Positions 37,101 through 49,100 of a stretch of DNA of 64,000 nucleotides are shown here, piece after piece. The stretch comes from Solen grandis (Eukaryota; Mollusca; Bivalvia; Adapedonta; Solenidae). Below the pieces are notes generated by a model that did not search any database, had not been told where the DNA came from, and worked only from the letters and a program-made list of their open reading frames with translations. The stretch's first letter is position 1, and the number at the start of each line of letters is the position of its first letter. The stretch is from assembly GCA_021229015.1 (NCBI GenBank), contig CM037791.1, positions 55,807,741 through 55,871,740 of the forward strand, given 5' to 3'. The position numbers were made by a program, and so were the translations under genes.

Positions 37101-40100
37101 ATATAGTTTCAATACCATCTGTAATGGTATTGCCTTTGATTGGGAAACCACCTGTTTTTTACTATCACATTTGGTTGCATTGCGTGACCATGCATCTGTA
37201 AATGGGAACTGATAGATTTTTTTTTTTAAATATATTATGTGTATTACATCTAAATCAGCTATCTGTGAACAAGCTGTTTTAAGGCGGTACTGGGTAATTA
37301 GTGCTAATAATATTAATATACCTTAAAGGTTTGTAAAAAGGTGTCTCATTAGGTACAAGTTACATGAAATTTTAATTTTAGGCATTCAAGATATTGACCA
37401 ATACATAAGTTAGCCACAGTTTTAATTTCTGTAATATAAAATGCTCACTTACTGTTATGACATGAAGACCTTTTTCTTTTAACTGGTTGATATTGAATTT
37501 CTCAGGGCCCAGTAAATGATCCGGTTTGTTGACAGCATAACACTCTTTATTCATCAGCAGGACTGCACAATCAGTGCTGAAAACTGGCCTATCAGAAAGA
37601 AAATAAAATTTTAATTCTGAATTTAATATAGACTCATTTTGATTGATTTTTTTTAGTTTATCGTCGCTATGACAGTATTAGTCATATAGCGACATCCAGC
37701 TAATTATAGGTGTAATACACTTAAGCATCCGTGTAGAACCACCTACTTACCACAAGCCAGCTGGAAGGCTAGCTTCCTCACGCGGTGAGGGGGTGAGTGA
37801 GTGCTAAAGTCAGCAACTTTACCCTCTCGACCATGGAGGCCCACAGACTCATTTTGATGTTTTTGTAAACAGGGTAGACCCTGATAGGACAGGAGCTTTC
37901 TTACTACATATCAGGGTCTTCTCTCTTTGATTATCCCTTTCCCTCATATAGACTCATTTTGACACACTCAGTAGGTACCACATAAAGCTTGATCTGCAGT
38001 AAACCACAGTTAAACCTTACCAAATTTAATTACAAAATCCTCATTTCCAGACCACTGAGGAACAGCGAACAGCATAAAACCTGATCAGCCTGCGAGTTAC
38101 TCGCAGGCTGATCTGGTTTTATGCTGTTCGTATAGGTCTTTTCATGGTGTCCTCTAAATGGGAAAGGGTTATACATATTGTACCTAAGATTTTACACACT
38201 GTACAGCAAAGAAAAATCCATTGTTTTCTTTTTTCATTTAAAGTTCAATAAATTGATATTCATTAAGTCTTAAATATATGCACTGAATATAAACACTGAA
38301 ATTATTGGTTGAAATACCCTACATAGAACAAGATTGGTCTTTTGAACATGTGCGTCACCTGCTGAAGCGTGACGGATAAAGTTTGACGGAAGGATGGACG
38401 AACTGACATTGGAAAAGCGATCCCTGTGTCATCTCTGCTTACAGCAGGTGCCACAAAAAGTAAGTTAAAATTACTTATTTATTTTATGTCAATTGGGAAA
38501 ACAAGTTATAACAACTTGTACTTATCCCTGTTGACAGTTAATGGATTGAACCAGTACTTTGCACCTCTGAATGTCATGATTCCCCCCTCGATGGGGTTTG
38601 AACCCACAACCTTCAGATGTGCAGGACAGGTATGTTATCACTGGACCACAGTGCCCAGTTAAATAACTGCACTGAGGCAGAGATGCCAGTTCTGTTTCCT
38701 GCCATCACTAGTTATAATGGAATATTTTACGAAGGTTGTTAAACCTTGTTATTGTGTTCATATATGAACACTAGACACAAGCATTGCTTCTTCTTCCTCC
38801 GTTTACTGCCCACATTCAGCATATTGAATATACAAGACAAGCATAGTTAAAAACAGGAATTTGGAATTTAATTTGTGAGTGATGTCACTTGAGTTTTGAG
38901 TATCTCAAGTGACTCAGCTGAGGCTATATATAGCTTTTTTTAAAGCCCAAAATGGGCCATACATATCTGAAAATACTTGGAAGAGTTATTGTTCCTACAA
39001 GTTGGTTTGATGATGATAACTATATGAGTAAAGTTGAGTGATCTGCATTGCGGAACAGTGGAGATAATGGCAATGTTAAACAAAAAATGTTAACATTTTT
39101 TAAGTCCAAAAATGGCCATAAATATATGAAAATACTTAGAAGAGTTACTGTCCCTATTTTTACCTGTTGGAATGATAATGCTAAAAACGTGAACTTTGAA
39201 AGACATTGAGGTTTAGACGATGATGGAATGTTAAACAAAAACAATTAAAAGTCCAAAGAGAGCCATAAATATGCAAAAATACTTTATAGAGTTCCTGTTT
39301 CTTCTGATCCTGATAAAACCTTAACATTTCTGGGGATGCCAAATTGACCACAATGGCTCATCCTAGTCTTCAAATAGTCAAGCTAAAAACTAATGTCTAT
39401 TTAAACTGTCAGTCTCAGGCACCGGAAGTACACCATTTGAATGCTATGACATCTGCAGTATCAATAAGCAGTGTATTCCAGCTTTATTTATCATTGGGAA
39501 AAAAGTCAATACAAGACAACTGACAGGTTCGTGACATTCAACCAATCTTCTTGACAGGTTGTATAATTATCATGAATAGGTCTACATGTATGTTAATTTG
39601 TCCTGGAATGGTCGTCACTTTAGTAATTTTCATTTTCTTCAACAACTTCCTGTTTCTGATTATTTTTTAACTGTAAGCATTGTTAAAAATAACATCATTT
39701 ACAGTATAAAGTAAAATGGCAGATAAAACATATGTGCTCATTTTGCAAGTAAATTGGCAATAATTATATGGATAAAAAGAAATAAATAGAGATAAATAAA
39801 ACTTATGTAAATAGACATGGGACTTTCTTTATTTTCATTTGTCCATTATTCACTTTAAAGGTCAACCACAAAGATTTCATTTTCTTTATTATCTGTTAGA
39901 ATATATTAATGTAAGACCCATTGTACTAAAAATATGCTAAAATTATTTGTAGTTTGTATGAAATTGGCTATTGAAAGTTGCAAAAATGACCCAGATGAGA
40001 AAAGATTGACTGACTTCTCTCCTTTTACTATGACATCATCAATAGACCAAACTCTGTCGGCACTATACGTCATATTGAACAATTCACAATTACTGTAACT

Positions 40101-43100
40101 GATTTCAAATTAAATCCAAGATGACAATGAACGATTGAGGGTGTAAATGTGTAGATAAATTAATTAACATTTGTATCAAAAATCTTAAGATATATTCTTC
40201 AGAATCAATAAAACTGGTTGCTAAATTTACCGAATAATGATGGGGGAGGGGGGCATTTAATGGAAAAAATGTCATATCAGGATGTATACTAAAAACAATA
40301 TTTGATAATATTGACATAAATGTCCTGGCCATATAAAAAATATGAGTAATACAAGTAACTGGTGTTGTATGCAACACATAAAGTCCCCTACTGGCCCCAC
40401 CTTGACTCAATATGGTAATCAATCCCATTTTTTGCCATATTTTCACTATTTCCGTTACCATAGCAACCACAATTTTAGTCGAAGAACAAAAATAAAATGA
40501 CGTGCATAATCTACACATTGCCATCTAGTCATATACCAAGTTTCATCAAGTTAGCTTGCTTAGTTATCGCGGGATTCCATTTTTTGCCATATTTTCACTA
40601 TTTCCGTTACTTTAGCAACCACAATTTTAGTCGAAGAACAAAAATAAAATGACGTGCATAATCTACACATTGGCATCTAGTCATAAACCAAGTTTCATCA
40701 AGTTAGCTTGCTTAGTTATCGCGGGATCCCATTTTTTGCCATATTTTCACTATTTCCATTACCATAGCAACCACAATTTTAGTCGAAGAACAAAAATAAA
40801 ATGACGTGCATAATCTACACATTGCCATCTAGTTATATACCAAGTTTCATCAAGTTAGCTTGCTTAGTTATCGCAGGATCCCATTTTTTGCCATATTTTC
40901 ACTATTTCCATTATCATAGCAACCACAATTTTAGTCGAAGAACAAAAATAAGATGACGTGCATAATCCACAGCTTATGGCCCAGTCACATAGCCCGGCCG
41001 ATGTCCGGCATCGGAAGAGCTTGGTGGATTTTTTTGGTGCCACCGAGCTCTCCTCATCGGAAGCAGAGCTCGGTGACGTGAACGGACTCCGTCTGGACAT
41101 CTTCAGGCGACCGACCGAACACCGGCCGGTGACCGTACGGAGTCTGTCTCAAAATGGGAGTTTTCATGTGACTCTATGGGAAAATAGCCAGTGGTGCTTA
41201 GCAAACTTTGAGTAGTATATAATATCTGCAACTCCAAACTGCTTACATAAATTATACTTGTAACAAAACACATGTAGAGATGATTTCTTCTGAAACAACT
41301 TGTACAGTGGCTCTTTATTGTGCACCTACCTTTTTCTTTCTGTTGAATATATACGTCCATGGCAAACTGAAAATCTCAAGTCTGAAATAGAATTAAGAAG
41401 GCACTTTAATTCTAATATCTCTGCTGTCTATTAGGAAATGGAGTTTCCTTTTCATTGCTATATCACATAATAATGCACAGTGTTAAGTTTGGATGCATAG
41501 TAACCTAGTCACTACAGCAATTTCAAATCATCTGAACACAACACTGTGCTTTATTCTTTAGCATGAAAACAAAAACAGAGTTCTTCGGAACATATGTGTC
41601 ACCTTTTGAAGCATGACAGAAAAAAAGTGATGGACAGATGGACAGACGACGGTAAAGCAATCCCTATGTGTCACCTCTGCTTAAAGCAGGTGACACAACA
41701 AAACTCCCTTTAAATTCTACCACGTTTAAAAGCCTGTGAAATTTAAAAGTGAAATAAAAATGTTGGTTTATCTTATTAGGCTTCAATTTAGATGTCATAT
41801 GATATCTGTTATCTGAAAATAATGCATGCCACAAGACTTCTGTGTTTATAAAACAAATCTGAATAAAATTTAAAATTACTATTCCATCGTTTTACAGATT
41901 GAATTACCGGATTGAAATGTTTACTTTGCTTATATCTAACCGTCCACCAACAGCATTTTAGTCTTTCAGAGACTCTATCCACATACATTATATACTCAAA
42001 TGCAAAAGATAGTGTCTATAGAAATTTTTGCTTAATTTGCCTGATATCCACACTAGAAATTATATGATACAAGTATTTGGTACCACTGTTTAACTTAGTC
42101 AATTGACTACAAATCCAAATATTTTTTGAAATAGCAGTTTAAATAGATTCACAGATTCTAATGCATGTATTAAGGGTCAAATGAAAAAAAAAAAAACTGA
42201 TTGTGAATATAATCACATTTTGCAGCTCTCTAAATGGTTTATTGTGATTATTTGATAACTAGTGGCAATAGCTACAGTCAGATAACCTGTACAAAGTGAG
42301 GGTTTCGTATGAGTCATGTGATACACATTTGCAGTTATGTTGTTCCATTCCATCTGCAGAGCTTTTGCTAGCTCCTGCAAATTATTTATGACATATTTTG
42401 ACCTAGCTCTGCAAACAAGAAAATCCAAAATATGGTTGATTGGGTTGAGGCCTGGAGAAACAATTGACCAAGTCAAGATGTTAACACCATTTGCATTTAG
42501 GAATTGGGTGTTTTAGCCGTGCTGTATGTGGATGAGCACTCTCTTGCATTGATGTGGCGAAGGAATGGCACAGCTATCGTTCTAAAGACCTGGTTAATGT
42601 ACCTGACTGCCCTAATAAAGCCATTAAGAATGTCCAGATCAGTTTTCCTATTTCCCATGATCCCACCCAAAACAATAACACTGCCTCCCCCCCCTTCCCC
42701 ATCCCCTGCAACCTGTTTCTCTCTACAATACAGATGTCAGCTTATTGCTCCCCTCTCCTATATACCCTCACCCTCGCATCCTGATGATTCAGCTTAAACA
42801 TTGATTAAATGGAAAAGACAAAACTGTCTCACAGACGTCCTTGCCAATGGAGATTGGACCGTACCCAGTTCAAACATGATGACATTATACCAGAACATTA
42901 TCAACATAAGCTTGTCCTGGTTTGAAAGGCCAAACACAATGACGCGGACACACTGGATCAGCGTCTCTAATACCATACAGCCTTGCTGTAGTGTTTTTGC
43001 TTTGAAAATGATGCCTTGTGAGCTTAAATTCAAAATAACCCTCTTGTCTGACAATGAGGCCTGCCAGTCTGATTATGATTGGCAACTGTTACTGTTTGTT

Positions 43101-46100
43101 GGAACCTGGCATAAAGTTAACTTACTGTGTTTCTAAGGCATACCACGCTATTAACAACTAGCATTATACCACACAGAGTCACATTATCCTGGTACCTGGC
43201 CAGCTTATATAGTCCGGAACTACTACAAGCGCCAACTACATGGGTGATACCCTAGAATCATTTTAAGGACTTTAGTATGTGGCAGTCTTGGATCCAACCT
43301 ATGACTTCCTGAATACAGTGCAGATGTCTCAAACCACTTGCTAACACGGACTAGTCCTTGACTGAAATCTACGTTAACTGCCAATTACACCTAATTATGC
43401 CTAATTTTTAAAAATTATTTAAAGTATAAAAACAAACAGGTTGAGTTTCTATCTAAAGATGGTGTCTCCTTGAAGTCATGGATAACATGGTGTGAAATAC
43501 CAAACTCCACACAGTGATCTCCCTTGCAAGCAAAAAAATCAATGTCGTCACAAATGTCACGTGATGATAGTAACCTAACAAAATGGTGTCTCCGTCTGCT
43601 GTCACAACAACAAAAATATTTTTTAAAATGATTTATTTTTTAACCACGAGGCGATATTTGATGTTTATTAAAGAAAACATACTTAGGGAAATGACATTCG
43701 CAGTATAATAAATATTTTTGGAAAAAAGAACAATTAGCTAAATTCTGTTAATTTTTACTTGTGGTGGCAGTGGTCATCTACAACTGTAAGGGGAGGTAAC
43801 TACTGCATGGAGTTTGGTGAAATACAAAGAGACAAAGTGCGACTTACATGTAGATGATCCAAGGGATGGTCTAATCTTGTGACTCACTACATAACACCAA
43901 GTCTCCTTCCCAATATATTTCTGAAACACATCGTACAGCTTCTGCAGTATTGGGTCTGAAATAGATGGATACTGTGTTATATTGAATTACATTCATCTCC
44001 TTTAGTCACAGGGGCAATCTAGAGCTCCGCAAAGTGGTGTCAATGCTTGTCTGTTTTACATGTCAATAATTGGGTGCCATATTGAAGATTTAGTTTGAAC
44101 ACTATAAGGTATATAGAGTAACTGTTAAATAAATATGAAAAAGAAAAAAAATCTTACATTGTGTAGAAAAAATGTAATTCCTTTGAATAAAAACAATTTA
44201 AAAAAAATCTACATTAAAAAGGGGCATAACATTCCTTTCAGATTGATGCCCCTTGTCTTACAACTTCGCCTTGTCATAATTATCAAGTATTTCAAGTTTT
44301 GTATTGATACCTTTCATAGTTTTCAAGATATTTTACTTAATAAGCAATTTTGACCAAAATGCTAGTTACAAAGGGGCATAACTCCAAAAATATTGCTTTC
44401 AGAATAATGCCCTTTGTTTTACAATTGTGTCTTGTCATGATTATCAAGTTCTAAGTTTTGTGTTGATACCTTTCATAGTTTTCAAAACATTCTACTTAAT
44501 AAGCGATTTTGATTAAAATTCTAAGTTGAAAAGGGGCATAACTCTGAAAATATTGATTTCAGAATAATGCCCCTTGTCTTACAACTGCACCTTATCATGA
44601 TTATAAGGTATCCCAAGTTTGGTGTTGATACCTTTAAAAATGTTTGAATAAATGGGCTACATTAAAGTTTTTGCACTTTTTAGTACCACAACATTGACGA
44701 TGATGCAGATGACAACCCAGCGATCATAATAACTTGACTTTTTCTTCCAAACAGATGAGCTAAAAATTAAACAAATATGTATCCAAAGTTTCAAACCATT
44801 ATATCAAAGGTTCATAGAAAACAAACCTTTACCAAAATTCTAAGTCAAACAAGAGGGCCATGATGGCCCTGGATCGCTCACCTGAGTATACGGTTACCCA
44901 AGGAACATCAGTCTGTATAAAAACATTTTAAAATCTGGCCAGTAGTTTTAAAGGAGATGATCCCTGTAAAGTTTTCCCTATATACATAAAAGGCAAATAA
45001 GCCCCACCCCTGGCGGCCATGTTTTTTAATTGGATCGGAATAATTTTAGCAACTTTGGTAGAGGTTGACCCAAGGAACATCTGTACCAATTTATTTTAAA
45101 ATCTGGCCAGTAGTTTTGAAGAAGATGATTTTTAAAGTTTTCAAATTATTTTTCTTTTTGTAGCCATGGCAACCAGAGTTCTTCATGGATCAACTTTATT
45201 TTAGCAACTTTTGTGAAGGTTGACCTAAGGATCATCCCTGCCAAGTTTCATTAAATTCTGTCCAGCGGTTTCAGAGGAGATGTCGTTTAAAGGTTTCTCT
45301 ATATACATATAAGGCAAATAAGCCCCGCCCCTGGCGGCCATGTTTTTTTACGGATCGGAATAATTTTAGCAACTTTGGTAGAGGTTGACCCAAGGAACAT
45401 CTGTACCAAATTATTTTTCTTTTTGTAGCCATGGCAACCAGAGTTCTTCATGGATCAACTTTATTTTAGCAACTTTTGTAGAGCCTCACCAAAGGAACAT
45501 TCCTGCCAAGTTTCATTAAATTCTGTCCAGTGGTTTCAGAGGAGATATCGTTTAAAGGTTTCTCTATATACATATAAGGCAAATAAGCCCCGCCCCTGGC
45601 GGCCATGTTTTTTTACGGATCGAAATAATTTTAGCAACTTTGGTAGAGGTTGACCCAAGGAACATCTGTACCAAATTATTTTGAAATCTGGTCAGTAGTT
45701 TTGAAGGAGATGATTTTTAAAGTTTTCAAATTATTTTTCTTTTTGTAGCCATGGCAACCAGAGTTCTTCATGGATTAACTTTATTTTAGCAACTTTTGTG
45801 AAGGTTGACCTAAGGATCATCCCTGCCAAGTTTAATCAAATTCTGTCCAGTTGTTTCAGAGGAGATGTTGTTTAAAGGTTTCTCTATATACATATAAGGC
45901 AAATAAGCCCCGCCCCTGGCGGCCATGTTTTTTTACAGATCGGAATAATTTTAGCAACTTGGTAGAGGTTGACCCAAGGAACATCTGTACCAAATTATTT
46001 TGAAATCTGGCCAGTAGTTTTGAAGGAGATGATTTTTAAAGTTTTCAAATTATTTTTCTTTTTGTTGCCATGGCAACCAGAGTTCTTCATGGATCAACTT

Positions 46101-49100
46101 TATTTTAGCAACTTTTGTAGAGCCTCACCAAAGGAACATTCCTGCCAAGTTTCATTAAATTCTGTCCAGCGGTTTCAGAGGAGATGTCGTTTAAAGGTTT
46201 CTCTATATACATATATGGCCCGCCCCTGGCGTCCATGTTTTTTTTACGGATCGGAATAATTTTAGCAACTTTGGTAGAGGTTGACCAAAGGAACATCTGT
46301 ACCAAATTATTTTGAAATCTGGCCAGTAGTTTTGAAGGAGATGATTTTTAAAGTTTCAAATTATTTTTCTTTTTGTAGCCATGGCAACCAGAGTTCTTCA
46401 TGGATCAACTTTATTTTAGCAACTTTTGTGAAGGTTGACCTAAGGATCATCCCTGCCAAGTTTAATTAAATTCTGTCCAGTTGTTTCAGAGGAGATGTTG
46501 TTTAAAGGTTTCTCTATATACATATAGGGCAAATAAGCCCCGCCCCTGGCGGCCATGTTTTTTTACGGATCGGAATAATTTTAGCAACTTTGGTAGAGGT
46601 TGACCCAAGGAACATCTGTACCAAATTATTTTGAAATCTGGCCAGTAGTTTTGAAGGAGATGATTTTTAAAGTTTTCAAATTATTTTTCTTTTTGTTGCC
46701 ATGGCAACCAGAGTTCTTCATGGATCAACTTTATTTTAGCAGCTTTTGTAGAGCCTCACCCAAGGAACATTCCTGCCAAGTTTCATTAAATTCTGTCCAG
46801 CGGTTTCAGAGGAGATGTCGTTTAAAGAAAATTGTTGACGATGCACGACGCACGACGACGGACGAAGGGTGATCACAATAGCTCACCTTGAGCACTTCGT
46901 GCTCAGGTGAGCTAAAAAGGAGCATAATTTGGTCAAAATCCATGACGGAGTTATGTACTCTTGCCAACAGGTTGGGGTGATGGTCATAAAAAAGTATTCC
47001 AAGTTTCAAAGCAATATCATAAGGGGTTTAGTAATAAAGAGAGTTGGTACGAAAACTTAACTGTTATGCCGATTCTCGGGTGAGTAAATTAGGCTTACTC
47101 ATTTTTCGAATAGTCTAAAACAATGGTTCCAACGCTACACTTTTATGGTCAAGTCTTTTTCAAGAACATAATAAAAATACAATTTCAGATGGTTTGAACA
47201 ATTAAATATCACAAAGCATGATATGACTAGATCTTACCACTTTGTTCCTGCCTATACACATCAGTCTCCTTATGAAACGGATTGTAGTCAATCTGGAAAA
47301 ACCTTTGTCTGAACCTGACCATGCCAGGCAAAAACTCTACGGCTTTTGCTATAACATACATATCCTCAACTGCTTGCTCATATTCTTCCTTTTTTTTGCC
47401 TGTAACAAAAAAGAAGCAAATGGAGACGGATTATGCTCCACAAAATACACTTTGCCACAGGATTAGTGCAATGTATCACAATAGAATTAGTTATTGCAGT
47501 ATGTTTGCTGATGATATGATATCAAAATCCTAATCCATCCAGCTTTATTTAACCTATTAACACTAGAGGTTTGGGCCATATATCACAGTAGACCGGTTAT
47601 TGTGGTATGTTTGCTGATAATACCATATCACAATATGATTTTCCTATACTGATATTTTAGAGTATTCAAAATAATCAAAATACATTGCCAATTCTCCTCC
47701 ATGAGATCTATCCACCTGTGAAGATTCAAGTCCACCTGTGAAGATTCAAGTTAATAGCTTTTATACTATTTGAGTTATGCTCCAGAAAAAAATTAAAGCA
47801 GCATTTTCACAGATGGTCATTGACTAAGAATTTCATTTTTAACTATCAATACCCATCTACAGACACAATGTCACCCAAAGATCATAAAAAAGTTGGGTGG
47901 TTTCCCCATCACAGGCAAAACCATCATCGACAGTATTGAAATTATATTAAGATATTTAGATTCATCACTTTTCCCACATTGGCTAACTTCATAGGATGAT
48001 CTTATGAAATCGCTACCTTGAACTGGTGAAGACACCATGTTGTGGAATGTGTCCTTCCAGGATATCGTATTCTAAATTTAACTGATTCCGTCGAAGTTGC
48101 ATATACCAAAAAAGCTTTTTTTTTGTGCAGTGTGACTGACACTATACTCTCCGAGTTTATTTGTAAGGAAACAAAGATTTCACCAATATTAACAAGGGAG
48201 AGTGATTTCTACCAATTTTTTTATTTCTACCAATCATCTGTGAACAAGCTGCTTAAAGTATGAAATTTAACAAAGGGCAATAACTTCAAAAATATGATGT
48301 GCAGAATTATGATTCTTGTATTCTGCAATTCTCCTCAATAAGATCTATCCAAGCTAATAGTTTTAATACTTCTTGAGTTATGCTCTGGACAAAAAGTGTG
48401 ACAGTCACAGACTGATGGACCCCAAACAAGTAACTGGTGTTGCAAGCAACACACGAGTCCCCTACTGGTGGAGTGCATAATTTTTCCATTACCATAGCAA
48501 CCAGAATTTTGGTCTGAGAAAAACAAAAACAAATTGACATGCAGAATCTCCAAACTGCCATTTACTCATATACCAAGTTTCATAATATTATCTTAAATGG
48601 TTTTTAAATTATCGTGGGATCTAGATTTCCAGACATCAGGATGGACAGACGGATGGACGCACAGACAGATGGACAAATAGACAGACAGAGGGCAAACCTA
48701 TAGTCCCCTCCGGTGTAAAAACTGGTAGGGGACTAACAAAGCGGCATCTATATGCTCACCCTTCGGGGAACATAAATAATCATGTTTACACAGGTTTTTT
48801 ATTTTTTTTATTTTTGGACAAGCATGAATTTTCAAGTATAGAAAATGAAGTACCAGTAGATAATAAAAACTGAGTCTTTAAGCAAAACAGATTCAGCAAC
48901 TTGTACTTTTTAAGCAGTCAAAAGGACCGACAACTTCCAGATCATCACTGCCCTCATGGTTTCTTATTAATGAGGTTGGATGATTGTCTTACATATAAAA
49001 AAACCTGTAAGCAGAGGCCAATGAAATTTCACTCCTTCCAACATAAAATAAAGAGATTTTTTTATATGTGTGGAAGATGCAGTTTTATTTCACCTTCAAT

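Noticed and set aside
40958..41215. 85-codon open frame on the plus strand
   Set aside because: It spans the GC-rich palindromic element, lies inside a FASTKD intron on the opposite strand, and has no recognisable domain.
45450..46872. Several similar open frames ('MDQLYFSNFCRASPKEHSCQ..')
   Set aside because: They are translations of the 315-330-bp tandem unit of the Helentron-like element, repeated because the DNA is repeated.
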